Shown here: positions 19,870 through 29,172 of the stretch, piece after piece
Position numbering within the stretch: position 1 is the stretch's first letter
Layout: every line of letters begins with the position of its first letter
Origin: Roseateles noduli
GTDB lineage: Bacteria > Pseudomonadota > Gammaproteobacteria > Burkholderiales > Burkholderiaceae_C
Direction: 5' to 3'
DNA length: 64,000 nt
Assembly: GCA_002205125.1 (NCBI GenBank)
Contig: NIOE01000007.1
Coordinates: forward strand, 186,001-250,000
Notes under the pieces: model-generated
Database searches by the model: none
Told to the model about the DNA's origin: nothing
The model's input: only the letters and a program-made list of their open reading frames with translations
Position numbers and translations under genes: made by a program

Positions 19870-22590
19870 TCAAGGTGCAGGATCGATCGAGCGATCGCGC
19901 AGCAGCCATACCGCGGCGCGCTTCACATCGTCTCTCTCTCCTCGACCCAGGCAGGATTGGGCATCAACCCAGGCTTGAGTGATCTGCTGATGAACCCGCA
20001 CTGCTGCGGCTATCTTCACGACAGCGTCATCGATCTCCTTGCACGCCTCCCGGGTGCCTGCGCTGATGGCGCCGGGTCGGACAACGGGGTCGAGCATCAG
20101 GCGCACGCGCCGCGTCTCCACGTAGCCGGCAACGAAGCCCAGATCGGTGGATCGGGTGGGTAAGGTGTCGGCCTGCTCCCGACGGGTAGCGTCCACGACC
20201 GTCAAGGCCTCGGCGGTCCGTCCTTGCCGGTGCAAGGCGCGGGCGAGCAGCGTGGACAGCCGGCCCCAGGAATCGATGGCACGCTTCCCCGCGCTGGCGT
20301 CCTGGCGGTAGCGCGCGATGCGGCTCTCAAGTTCCCTCACCTGACGCACCTGCTCACCAGCGGACAGCGTGTCTGCCCGGATCGCGAGATCGATCTCTTC
20401 CGAGACGAGGCCGTTGAAGCGCCACTGCGAATTGGCGGGATCCTGCATCTGCAGTTCCCTCAGGATCCGCATCGCCGTCGTGGACTCGCCGATCGCCGCT
20501 TCGCGACGGCCGAGTTCCGACAGGGCCATCGCCTGCCATCGGCGCATGATCGCCTCGCGATAGGCCCAGGCGTTGTCGCGCGGCGCTCCTTCGCGCACCG
20601 TCGCGATGATCGACGCTCCCTCGGCGAACAGGCGTTCCGCCGCCTGATTCAGACCTTGCTGCAGGTACGAGGTTCCCAGCCAGCTGAGGCTGTCCGCCAG
20701 ATCCATGCGCGCGGCGGCGTCGGGGTTGGGATTGGCGGCGATGCTGCGGCGCTTGAGTTCGATGGAGCGCTTGAAGTACGAGGATGCGCCCTGGAGGTCG
20801 ACGCTCAGCAGCCGCGCCGACCCCAGGCTGTTGTAGGCATAGGACAGCTCGATCAGCGCTTCCCGGTTGTCGGGTTGGGCGTCGACCCACGCCTGCTCGG
20901 CGTCGCGGTAGGCCAGCCAGGCATCGGTGGCCTTGTCGAGGTCGCGCGTGTAGTAGTGGACATGACCGACCCAGAATGCCGCAGCGCCCTTGGCCTTGAG
21001 CCAGTCCCCGGTGAGGCCGGGCGACGGCGGCGGGCCGTCAAGCAACTTGCGTGCGCCTTCCAGCGGCTCCAGCGCTTCCTTCAAGTTGCGCTTCGAGACC
21101 CGCACCTCGCCGATCACCGTCAGGGCCTTGGCACGCTGCAGACGCTCCTCGGGCGTGGCGTTGTCGTCCTGCGCCAGATAGGTCAGCGCCTTGCTCCCGA
21201 CGCTGTCCAGCAGCTCCAGCCGGCCGACCGGCCGCAGCTTGTCTGCGAACTCCCCGAGCATGTAGCTCAGCAGGTCGTCCGCCTGCTGGCGCCGTTCCTG
21301 CGCCTGGTGTTCCGCCCGCTCCGCGCGCCGCGCCTGCAGCACGCTGACCCCCGTCAGTGACACCATCGCCAGCACGGCGACGCTGCTGGCCGCGACGCTC
21401 CAGCGATGCCGCCGGACGAAACGGCCCAGCACGTAGAACCGGGTGTCGGGTCTTGCCGTGATCGGCTCGTGCGCCAGCCAGTGCCGCAGGTCGACGGCCA
21501 TCGACTCCGCGTTGGCGTAGCGCTCCGAGGGCTTCTTCTTCAGCGCCTTGCCGACGATCGTGTCCAGGTCGCCGCGCAGCAGCTTGGCCTGGCGCGCGAT
21601 GACGGGGTCGAGCTGGTCGCGCGCGACGTCCGACAGCCGCTTGGGCACCAGCTCCACGACCGCGCGCAGCCGGTCCAGGTGGGTCTGCGTGTCGTCCGCC
21701 GTCGGGTGGCGGCCGCCCAGCATCTGATAGAGCAGCACGCCCAGCGCGTAGACGTCGGTCGCGGTCGTGACGTCGGCCTGCTGGACCTGCTCCGGCGCCG
21801 CGTACTGCGGCGTGAAGGCGCTGCCGGCGCGCTGCGTGAGCTCGGTCGCCGCGCCGGAGTGCGTCGCATCGTCGAGCAGCTTGGCGATGCCGAAGTCCAG
21901 GAGCTTCACCTGGCCCTCGTGCGTGACCAGGATGTTGCTGGGCTTGAGGTCGCGGTGCAGGATCAGCCGCGAATGCGCATGCGCGACCGCCGCCAGCACG
22001 TCGAGGAAGAGCTGGATGCGCGACTCCACGTCCAGCGCGTTGATCTGGCAGTAGCGGTCGATGGGCAGGCCGTCGACGTACTCCAGCACCAGGTAGGGCT
22101 GGTGGCCGTTGTGCACGCCCGCGTCGAGCAGGCGCGCGATGTTGGGATGCGAGAGCCGCGCGAGGATCTGGCCCTCGCGCTCGAAGCGGCCGCTGTCGCC
22201 CTTGCCGAACAGCCCGGACTTGAGGAACTTGACCGCGACCTGGCCTTCGAAGCGCCCGTCGGCCCGGCTCGCGAGCCACACCGCGCCCATGCCGCCCTGG
22301 CCGAGCTCGCGCTCCAGCTCGTAAGGCCCCAGCGACTCGCCGCGGAAATCGAGCGGCGGCATCGCCGAGGGCAACGGCCCCTGCAGCGCCTCCGCGGCGG
22401 GCTGTTCGAGGAAGGCCTCCTCGTTCAGCGCCTCGTCGCGCGCGAGCAGCGCTTCGAGATGCTCGGCCATGGCGACATCGCCGGCCCGGATCTCCGCCAA
22501 CCGGCGGGCGCGCTCGGGCCCCTCCAGGTCCAGGAGTTCGTCGAGCAGCGGACTCAGCGCGATCCAGCGCTGTTTATCGAGTGCGTCCAT
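19870..22590 (-). CDS. Ser/Thr protein kinase with TPR-like sensor region
   Basis: This is a 906-residue Hanks-type kinase. A short N-terminal helical domain is followed by the kinase domain at about 90-380: glycine loop 'GQGGMG' (97-102), lysine K121, catalytic 'HRDLKPSN' (212-219), 'DFG' (232-234) and 'YAAPEQ'. A transmembrane helix ('AASSVAVLAMVSLTGVSVL') lies near 415-435. The remaining 450 residues are helical repeats of TPR type, presumably periplasmic or protein-binding. It lies 88 bases downstream of an ECF-like sigma factor gene in the same direction, a recurrent pairing in which kinase and sigma factor act together. Confidence 0.92.
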   Translation of the reverse strand: MDALDKQRWIALSPLLDELLDLEGPERARRLAEIRAGDVAMAEHLEALLARDEALNEEAFLEQPAAEALQGPLPSAMPPLDFRGESLGPYELERELGQGGMGAVWLASRADGRFEGQVAVKFLKSGLFGKGDSGRFEREGQILARLSHPNIARLLDAGVHNGHQPYLVLEYVDGLPIDRYCQINALDVESRIQLFLDVLAAVAHAHSRLILHRDLKPSNILVTHEGQVKLLDFGIAKLLDDATHSGAATELTQRAGSAFTPQYAAPEQVQQADVTTATDVYALGVLLYQMLGGRHPTADDTQTHLDRLRAVVELVPKRLSDVARDQLDPVIARQAKLLRGDLDTIVGKALKKKPSERYANAESMAVDLRHWLAHEPITARPDTRFYVLGRFVRRHRWSVAASSVAVLAMVSLTGVSVLQARRAERAEHQAQERRQQADDLLSYMLGEFADKLRPVGRLELLDSVGSKALTYLAQDDNATPEERLQRAKALTVIGEVRVSKRNLKEALEPLEGARKLLDGPPPSPGLTGDWLKAKGAAAFWVGHVHYYTRDLDKATDAWLAYRDAEQAWVDAQPDNREALIELSYAYNSLGSARLLSVDLQGASSYFKRSIELKRRSIAANPNPDAAARMDLADSLSWLGTSYLQQGLNQAAERLFAEGASIIATVREGAPRDNAWAYREAIMRRWQAMALSELGRREAAIGESTTAMRILRELQMQDPANSQWRFNGLVSEEIDLAIRADTLSAGEQVRQVRELESRIARYRQDASAGKRAIDSWGRLSTLLARALHRQGRTAEALTVVDATRREQADTLPTRSTDLGFVAGYVETRRVRLMLDPVVRPGAISAGTREACKEIDDAVVKIAAAVRVHQQITQAWVDAQSCLGRGERDDVKRAAVWLLRDRSIDPAP

Positions 22591-22678
22591 CGGGCGGGCG
22601 GGGTCAGACGTTGCGCGTCGGGCGTCGTGCGTCAGGTGGCGGGGAAGGACGAATCCGGCAGATCCGACCCGTCGGGGG

Positions 22679-23233
22679 TCAGTCCTTGAGGCTCATCGAC
22701 AGCAGGATTCTCGCCTTCTGCCAGTCGCGCTGGACAGTCCGTTCGGTGACGCCGAGGGCTTCCGCGATTTCCTGCTCAAGCAGCCCGCCGAAGTAGCGCA
22801 TCTCGACCACCTGCGCCATGCGCGGGTCGATGGTCGCCAGCTCGTCCAGCGCCTCGTGCACGCGCAGGATGTGGTCGTCGGACTGGGGCGTGCCTTCGAC
22901 GACGGCGGTATTCAGCGTGAGGTCGGGCTGGTTGCCCCCGCGGCGCTCGGCCTGGCGCGCGCGCACCAGGTCGATGACCACGTGACGCATGGTCCGCGCC
23001 GCATAGGCCAGGAAGTGGCGCCGGTCGGGGAAGGTCTGCCCCTGCGCGCCGGCCAGGCGCAGCCAGGCCTCGTGCACCAGCGCGGTGGTGTCCAGCAGGG
23101 TCAGGTCTCCTGCCTGGCGGATGCGCTGCCGCGCCAGCCGCTGAAGGTCGCCGTACAGCTGCGCCACCACCTGGTCGGCGGCGGCCCGGTCGCCTTGACC
23201 GGCGTCGTGCAGCAGTTCGGTGATGTCCTTCAT
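22679..23233 (-). CDS. ECF-like sigma-70 factor (kinase-associated type)
   Basis: This 184-residue sigma factor has region 2 around residues 25-95 ('LTLLDTTALVHEAWLRLAG', 'RRHFLAYAARTMRHVVIDLVRARQAERRGG') and region 4 around 125-180 ('LEQEIAEALGVTERTVQRDWQKARILL', a clear helix-turn-helix). This is the subfamily commonly encoded next to Ser/Thr kinases carrying TPR repeats. No anti-sigma factor gene is adjacent, and the kinase likely replaces it as regulator. The promoter would lie in the AT-richer part of 23234-23548. Confidence 0.9.
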   Translation of the reverse strand: MKDITELLHDAGQGDRAAADQVVAQLYGDLQRLARQRIRQAGDLTLLDTTALVHEAWLRLAGAQGQTFPDRRHFLAYAARTMRHVVIDLVRARQAERRGGNQPDLTLNTAVVEGTPQSDDHILRVHEALDELATIDPRMAQVVEMRYFGGLLEQEIAEALGVTERTVQRDWQKARILLSMSLKD

Positions 23234-23548
23234 GGAGCGGAACTCTAGCGGTCCCGTATGACCTTGTTACAGAAGTCGGGGCGACGGATGACGCGAACCG
23301 CGCCGTCCAGGCGTCAATTCTAGGGTTTTCACTGAGCAGATTTTTGTTAGCGGATGTCGGGAAGCGCGTCGGGGATCCGTTTTAGATAGATGAGGACACG
23401 GCTTGGTCAATGTGGCAAGGGAGGCCGGCATGGATCGGGCTGCTTCAGCGGGTCGTGTCCTCACCCTCGAATCATTCGCACCCCGCGGGCGGCCGGTCAC
23501 GGTCCAGGCGCGCGGGCGTGACCCTTCGTCCGTCTGGAGCAGTTGCGC
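23234..23548. other. intergenic region with promoters and a spaced inverted repeat
   Basis: These 315 bases lie between the divergent sigma factor and degenerate GGDEF genes. The segment 23315-23395 is AT-rich for this genome and is the likely promoter area. A perfect 10-bp inverted repeat, TGAGGACACG (23391-23400) and CGTGTCCTCA (23454-23463), is separated by 53 bases. No convincing gene was found; the open frames here lack family features. Confidence 0.5.
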
Positions 23549-24142
23549 ATGAGTCCGTCCACCGCCGCCGCCGTAGCGCCCGCCGACGCCGTGGAGCAGG
23601 TCCGGGCCGGGCTCGTCAAGCCGGCGCGGCAGACGCCGGCGCTGTGGGTGCCGCGGGTGGATTCGCTGGCCGAGTTCGGCCTCATGATTTCGCGCCAGCT
23701 GACGCAGTGCCGCCGTTACGGCGGCCACCTGTCGGTGCTGTGGCTGGAAGCCGAGCCGGTGGCGCTGCCGGCGCAGACCGCGGCGGATGCCGACGCGGAC
23801 AACGACGGCGAGGGCGCCTCGGAACGCGCCGCCGCGATCGAGGCCCGGGAAGGGCTGATGACGGCGGTGGGCCGTCGTCTGCGCAGCCGGGTGCGCGGGA
23901 CCGACATGGTCCTGCAGGTGGGAGAGACGAGCTTCGCGGTGCTGCTGCTGGACGCCGGCATCCCCGAGGCTCACTTGGTGCAGGACCGCCTGTCGACGGC
24001 GCTCAACGGGCCCTACGGCGTGGATGCGATGACGATGCAGGTGCGCCTGCAGATGGGCATGGCGTCCTTCCCGGAAGGCGGCGCCCGCGGCACCGATCTG
24101 GCCGAAAGCGCGCGCCTGGATCTGCGTCGCCGGATGCGCTGA
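23549..24142 (+). CDS. degenerate GGDEF-domain protein
   Basis: This 197-residue cytosolic protein resembles a diguanylate cyclase domain: 'SRQLTQCRRYGGHLSVLWLEAE' matches the first helix-strand, and 'VGRRLRSRVRGTDMVLQVGETSFAVLLLDAG' the active-site hairpin. The GGDEF motif is replaced by 'GETSF', and the metal aspartate after the first strand is absent, so it should not make c-di-GMP. It contains an acidic insertion (DADADNDGEGAS). GGAG ends 11 bases before this ATG; a TTG six bases upstream is an alternative start. Confidence 0.7.
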   Translation: MSPSTAAAVAPADAVEQVRAGLVKPARQTPALWVPRVDSLAEFGLMISRQLTQCRRYGGHLSVLWLEAEPVALPAQTAADADADNDGEGASERAAAIEAREGLMTAVGRRLRSRVRGTDMVLQVGETSFAVLLLDAGIPEAHLVQDRLSTALNGPYGVDAMTMQVRLQMGMASFPEGGARGTDLAESARLDLRRRMR

Positions 24143-24204
24143 GACGGTTCCGGGCCTCGGGTCCGGGGCGAGGTCCGCACCGGACCCGCAGTTCGCGATC
24201 GGGA

Positions 24205-24666
24205 TCAGAGATCCTGGCCGTAGACGATGAACCCCTTGTGTTCCGCGACGCGGTCGTACAACGCGCGGCCGGCGGCATTCGTCGTGTGGGTCTGCCAGTA
24301 GAGGCGATGTCCGCCGCGCGCCTGGACGGCGTCCGTGACCGCCGCGATCAGCGCGCGCCCGACGCCGCGACCCCGGACGTCCTCGGCGGTGAACAGGTCC
24401 TGCAGGTAGCAGGTGTCCTCGATCCGCGAGGTGCTGCGATGGAAGAGGTAATGCGTCAGACCGACCAGCCGGCCGTCGAGCTCGGCGACGAAGGCATGCA
24501 CCGGCTCGCGGTCGTCGAAGAAGCGCGACCAGAGCATGGCCGTGACGGGCTCGGGCAGGGCGGTCTCGCCGGCGCGGCCGTAGAAGGCGTTGTAGCCGTC
24601 CCAGAGCGGTCGCCAGGCGGCGAGGTCGGACGGAGCGATCGGGCGGACGACGAGGTCGGAGGACAT
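24205..24666 (-). CDS. GNAT family N-acetyltransferase
   Basis: This 153-residue GNAT protein has the acetyl-CoA-binding motif A 'LQDLFTAEDVRGRGVGRALIAAVTDAVQARG' (residues about 88-118, R-G-x-G-x-[GA] loop). It has the downstream 'LYWQTHTTNAAGRALYDRVAEHKGFIVY' typical of the family. The acyl acceptor cannot be deduced. It is single, on the minus strand, facing the degenerate GGDEF gene. Confidence 0.88.
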   Translation of the reverse strand: MSSDLVVRPIAPSDLAAWRPLWDGYNAFYGRAGETALPEPVTAMLWSRFFDDREPVHAFVAELDGRLVGLTHYLFHRSTSRIEDTCYLQDLFTAEDVRGRGVGRALIAAVTDAVQARGGHRLYWQTHTTNAAGRALYDRVAEHKGFIVYGQDL

Positions 24667-24770
24667 GCGCGGCGAGGGTGAGGGCTGGAGCCCGGGTTGG
24701 AAAGGCCCGGATCATCAGCCCTCGTGCCTGCGCGATCAACCGCTGATCGCGTGCGTCGCGGACGAGGCGC

Positions 24771-26396
24771 TCAGCGCTTGACGGAGCCGGGTGCCTCGAT
24801 CACCCGCACCACCTCGCTCCACGGCACCAGCTTGAAGTTCTGCCGGCCCATCGGCCAGCGCTTGTGGCCGTCCTGGACGACGAGCAGGCCATGGCCGTAT
24901 TCGCCGCCGAGAGAGGCCGACGTCACGTCTAGCCCGTCCGTCTCCGAGACAGCGTCGATGCCGCGCGCCGGGTTCAGGCCGACGCGCAGACGCCCCTTGA
25001 TCGCGTGCGGCGCGTCGGCGTCGAGCACGACGTAGCTGTCGTTGCCCTGCGAGGACACGATGAGCCACGCGCCGGCCGGACTGCGGTGCACCGCCATGCC
25101 TTCGACGTCCGCATGCAGCAGCTCGCCCACCGGCAGGACGACCGCCGCGTCGCCGAGCCGGCCGTCCGCGTCGAGCGCCACGCGCCACAGGCCGCGCTTC
25201 TCCTCGCCGACGAAGAGCTGCCGGCCGGGCTCGTCCACGACGCAGCCTTCCGGCTGGGTCGCCAGCTTCATGGCCGCGACCTGCTGCGACGACCAGACGG
25301 TCCCGCGCCGCGTCACCCGCATCTGCACCAGACGTCCGTCCTTGTCATTGACGAACACGTCCAGCCCGCCCGCGGGATTGCGTGCGCTGCAGATGCCATA
25401 AACCTCGTCCAGCCCCGTCGGCAGCTCGGCGAGCGTCGAGACCTTGCCCGCGCCGTCGATGCCGAAGAGCAGCACGCTGCGCTGGTCGCGCTGCGTCGCC
25501 ACCGCGAGATCCCAGACGCGCTCGCCATAGCGCACGCGCTGGCGCAGGTCGACGTTGTTGACCCGGCCCACCGGCAGGAACTGCGTCTCGCGGCCCTGCA
25601 GGTCGTAGACCGCGAGTCCGCGCTTCTTGTCGGTGCCCAGGATGCGGCTGCGGGTCGGCTGCGTCGGGTGGACCCAGATGGCCGGGTCGTCCGCCGCATC
25701 GCCGCCGCCGCGCACCGGCTCGGTCTGCGCCGAGGGCACCGCGACCGGGATCACCGGACGCGGCTGCGCCGCGCGCGCCTCGAGCCAGAGCCCCATGTCC
25801 AGCGGCGCCAGTCCGGGCGCGACCAGCTCGCGGCCCGCGCGTTCGGGATCCGCGACGAAGGCCCACAGGCCGACGCCGGCTTCGGCGACGTACAGCGCGG
25901 CCTCGTCGTCGCGCACCGTGCAGCCCTTGGCGTCGGGCACCGTCGCGAGTTGACGCAACACCTGGCCCCGGCCGGAGTCCTTGCCCGTCGTGGACAGCAA
26001 CCACTGCTCGGCTAATCCGTCGCTGCCCAGCAGGAAAGCCTGCAGCGTCTGCTGCCTCGGCTCCAGGTAGAGGCAGACGGCCTCGACATCGAAGGCCGGA
26101 CCGGGCCAATGCGCGCGTTCACGCAGCTTCCGGTCGCGGACCTCGATGAGGCGCAGGGCGCCGGAGTCGGCGTCCTGCAGCAGCGCCACCGTCGTCCCGT
26201 CGGCCAGTTGGCGGCGGTCCCAGCGCTTGGCCCGGACGCCGAACTCGTCCACCACCTGCGACTTGTCGTCGAGCAAGCGCAGTCCGCTCTTGCCGAGTTC
26301 GAGCGTCGGCCTGCTCGTGGCCGCGGCAGCGGGTCCGCCCACCATCGCCGCGGCCATCGCGAGAGCGACCATCGTTGACTTCATCATCATCGTCAT
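24771..26396 (-). CDS. beta-propeller phytase
   Basis: This 541-residue exported enzyme is predicted to release phosphate from phytate. It has a signal peptide to about residue 26 ('AAAMVGGPAAAA'). An N-terminal propeller-like part is followed by the catalytic beta-propeller at about 215-530, with family blocks 'DDPAIWVHPTQPTRSRILGTDKKRGLAVYDLQG', 'ATQPEGCVVDEPGRQLFVGEEKRGLW', 'DVEGMAVH', 'SSQGNDSYVVLD' and 'GGEYGHGLLVVQDG'. These supply the Ca2+ and phosphate ligands in known enzymes. The length, about 540, fits the two-part propeller phytases. GAGGAG nine bases upstream overlaps the stop of the TonB receptor gene, 13 bases away, so the two form an operon. Confidence 0.9.
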   Translation of the reverse strand: MTMMMKSTMVALAMAAAMVGGPAAAATSRPTLELGKSGLRLLDDKSQVVDEFGVRAKRWDRRQLADGTTVALLQDADSGALRLIEVRDRKLRERAHWPGPAFDVEAVCLYLEPRQQTLQAFLLGSDGLAEQWLLSTTGKDSGRGQVLRQLATVPDAKGCTVRDDEAALYVAEAGVGLWAFVADPERAGRELVAPGLAPLDMGLWLEARAAQPRPVIPVAVPSAQTEPVRGGGDAADDPAIWVHPTQPTRSRILGTDKKRGLAVYDLQGRETQFLPVGRVNNVDLRQRVRYGERVWDLAVATQRDQRSVLLFGIDGAGKVSTLAELPTGLDEVYGICSARNPAGGLDVFVNDKDGRLVQMRVTRRGTVWSSQQVAAMKLATQPEGCVVDEPGRQLFVGEEKRGLWRVALDADGRLGDAAVVLPVGELLHADVEGMAVHRSPAGAWLIVSSQGNDSYVVLDADAPHAIKGRLRVGLNPARGIDAVSETDGLDVTSASLGGEYGHGLLVVQDGHKRWPMGRQNFKLVPWSEVVRVIEAPGSVKR

Positions 26397-26409
26397 GCCG
26401 TGCCGCTCC

Positions 26410-29019
26410 TCAGAACATCGCCAGCTTCAGGCTGAGCTTGTAAGCGCGGCCGTACTGCTCGTACTGGGTGTTGAAGGCCTTGCTGCCCTGGTACACGTAA
26501 TAGCGCTCGTTGCCGATGTTCAGCGCTTCGAACTGCAACTGCAGCTGCTTCGTGAGCTGCACCCGCAGCGACGCGTCGATCTGGTTCTGGGTGTCGACCT
26601 TGCGGTCCTGCGCGCCGTCCAGCACGTCGCCGACTTCGAGCAGATAAGGCGACTTGTGGTTCAGCGCGATGCGCGCGCCGAAGGCTGGCGACTCCCAGCC
26701 CAGGCTCAGGTTGACGCTGCGGTCGGACTGGCTCGGCAGCGCGATGCGGCGGCTGACGAACTGGCCGCCGTCGTAGCCACCGATGGTCGCGCGCGACTTC
26801 ACGAAGCTGCCGTTCGCGCCGATGACCAGGCCGTTCCACGGCGCGGGCAGCGTGCTCAGCGCCTGGCTCCAGGAGAGCTCCACGCCGCGCACCGTCGCGT
26901 CGCCGCCGTTGGCGAAGGCCTCGACGTGGCTGAAGTCCTCCCAGCCCGGCGTGCCGGCCAGATCGGTCTGGAACGCGAAGTCGCGGATCTTCTTGTGGAA
27001 CACGTAGGCCGACATGGCGCCGTCGCGACCCAGGCGCTGCTCCAGACCGAGGTCCAGGTTGCGCGCGCGCAGCGGCTTGAGCAGCGGGTTGCCGATGGTC
27101 GCCTCGTCGCCGTCGACGGTCACGCCGGGGCTCAACTGGCCGAAGGCCGGCCGCACCACCGAATGCGTCAGCGCCGCGCGCAGCATCAGGCCCTCGTTCA
27201 GCTTCTGGCGCAGCAGCACCGCGGGCAGCCAATGGCGCGAGCGCGTCTCCTCATGCACCGGGCTCAGCACGCCGTCCTTCCACGCGGTGCCGTCGGCGGC
27301 GAAGCGCACGCGCTCGTGGCGCACGCCGACCAGCCATTGCGTGCCACCGCTCTCCAGCGTCGCCTGCAAGTAGCCGGCATCGGTGCGTTCCTTCATGCCG
27401 TAGTCGTTGACCGTCGAATCGACTTCGTCGCGGAACGCGTTCAGGTCGACACCGCCGTACAGGCCGTGCAGTTTCGCGAAGTCGATGCCGGGGCCGAACG
27501 AGGTCCACGGATAGTCGACCGCGTCGTTGCCGACGAAGTTGCCCAGTCCGAGCTGCGCGTTGGTCAGGTTGTACGGCGCCTTCTTCAGCACCTTGGCGCT
27601 CGGGGCGTAGGTTTCCTGCGCGTTGTCCTTGTCGCGACGCGTCGCCTTCAGGCCGGTCTTGAGGTCGAGGTCCCAGCCGCCGAGGTCGAACTCGCGCTGC
27701 ACGTCCGCCTTCAGGTGGCGCACGCGGTCGGTCGCGTTGCTCTTCTCGATCTTGGCCTTGTTGAAGGCGTACAGCGAGGCGTCGTTCAGGCCGGTGACGG
27801 CCGTCGGGATCGGCTTGACGGTGTCGGTGTAGCCCAGGCCCGGGAAGTCCGCCGTGAACGACGACGAGGACAAGGTGTCGGGCTTGCTCTCGCTGGCGCG
27901 GCCGGCGCCGGCCTCGGCCCAGAACTTCCAGTCGCCGCGCGTCAGCTCGGTACCCAGCACCACTGCGCTGGACTTGTTGATCTCCTTGCGCGCCTTCAGG
28001 CCACGGCTGACGGTGCCGTCGCCCGTCTCGCCGGGGGCCTGCGCCTCCTCGAACTCGACGGCGATCGACTGGCGGTTCTCCTGGTCGGTGAACTTGCTGG
28101 TGAAGCTGCGCAGGTAGAAGAGCGACGCGTCGTCCGGCTTGAAGTCGAGGTTCAGCGCGGCGCCGACGCGTTCCCGGGTGATCGTGTAGCGGCGCAGTTC
28201 GAAGCTGTTCAGCTTCTCGCCGTCCCAGTCGCCGCCGGTCTCGACGTTGTCGCTGGCGAAGCTTCGCTGGTCGCCCGACAGCGCGACCGCCACGCCCAGC
28301 GTGCCGCCGGCGAAGCGATCGGCGAAAGCCACGGAACCGCGCGGCTTGGTCTTGGACGCGTTGGCGTCGTAGTTGCCGCCGAGCTCCATCGTGAAGAGCC
28401 GGCCCGGCTGGTCGAAGGCGCTCAGCGTGCGCACCGTCACCGTGCCGCCCAGCGAGTTGGCGTCCTGGTCCGGCGTCAGCGTCTTCTGCACTTCGAGCGA
28501 GCGGATCAGTCCGGCCGGCACCAGGTCCAGGCCGGGCGCGCGGCGGTCGGACTCGGACGCCGGCGTCAGCGCGCCGTTGATGTTGACGGCGTTGTAATCC
28601 GGGCCCAGACCGCGGACGCGGATGAAGCGGCCTTCGCCCTGGTCGCGTTCGACCGACACGCCCGGCATGCGGGCCAGCGCCTCGGCGGCGTTGTTGTCGG
28701 GCAGCTGGCCGATGCCGTCGGCATGCACGACGTTGACCACGCCCGTCGCGGCCGCCTGCCTGTCGAGCGCGGAACGCAGCGCCGCGGCCTGGCCCACGGT
28801 GACGACGGTCTCCAACTGGCGGGCGTCGGACGCCGGGGCCTTGGCGTCTTTCTTCGCTTCCACCTTGGCTTCGGTCTTCGGCTCGGCCTTCGTTTCGGAC
28901 CTGGCGTCGGTCCTGGGGTCGGTCTTGGGGTCGACGGCCTGCTGCGCCAGTGCCGGCGCGGCGGCGAAGAGGCTGGACAGGCAGAGGGCGAGCAGGGTGG
29001 GGCGGGGCGGCGTGCGCAT
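26410..29019 (-). CDS. TonB-dependent outer-membrane receptor linked to the phytase
   Basis: This 869-residue outer-membrane transporter has a signal peptide ('RTPPRPTLLALCLSSLFAAAPALAQ'). A charged low-complexity linker of Lys/Glu/Asp/Thr lies at about 28-60. The plug domain ('ETVVTVGQAAALRSALDRQ', 'NAAEALARMPGVSVERDQGEGRFIRVRG') follows, then a 22-strand barrel ending in 'YKLSLKLAMF' with the terminal phenylalanine needed for BAM insertion. The start was placed at the ATG of the signal peptide; a GTG seven codons upstream is also in frame. It is co-transcribed with the phytase, so it probably imports phytate or its breakdown products. Confidence 0.9.
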   Translation of the reverse strand: MRTPPRPTLLALCLSSLFAAAPALAQQAVDPKTDPRTDARSETKAEPKTEAKVEAKKDAKAPASDARQLETVVTVGQAAALRSALDRQAAATGVVNVVHADGIGQLPDNNAAEALARMPGVSVERDQGEGRFIRVRGLGPDYNAVNINGALTPASESDRRAPGLDLVPAGLIRSLEVQKTLTPDQDANSLGGTVTVRTLSAFDQPGRLFTMELGGNYDANASKTKPRGSVAFADRFAGGTLGVAVALSGDQRSFASDNVETGGDWDGEKLNSFELRRYTITRERVGAALNLDFKPDDASLFYLRSFTSKFTDQENRQSIAVEFEEAQAPGETGDGTVSRGLKARKEINKSSAVVLGTELTRGDWKFWAEAGAGRASESKPDTLSSSSFTADFPGLGYTDTVKPIPTAVTGLNDASLYAFNKAKIEKSNATDRVRHLKADVQREFDLGGWDLDLKTGLKATRRDKDNAQETYAPSAKVLKKAPYNLTNAQLGLGNFVGNDAVDYPWTSFGPGIDFAKLHGLYGGVDLNAFRDEVDSTVNDYGMKERTDAGYLQATLESGGTQWLVGVRHERVRFAADGTAWKDGVLSPVHEETRSRHWLPAVLLRQKLNEGLMLRAALTHSVVRPAFGQLSPGVTVDGDEATIGNPLLKPLRARNLDLGLEQRLGRDGAMSAYVFHKKIRDFAFQTDLAGTPGWEDFSHVEAFANGGDATVRGVELSWSQALSTLPAPWNGLVIGANGSFVKSRATIGGYDGGQFVSRRIALPSQSDRSVNLSLGWESPAFGARIALNHKSPYLLEVGDVLDGAQDRKVDTQNQIDASLRVQLTKQLQLQFEALNIGNERYYVYQGSKAFNTQYEQYGRAYKLSLKLAMF

Positions 29020-29172
29020 GGTGGGCGGTCGGTGAGTCACGGATGGCGACGCACGTTAGGAACCGCGGATGGCGGGTCCGTGACAGCGCGGCATTCTCGT
29101 GCCGAGCCGGCGCGGACGGCTCCTCGACGCCGCCCGCATGAGCCGATCCGACCCCCGTGTGGCGGCTCGGCG

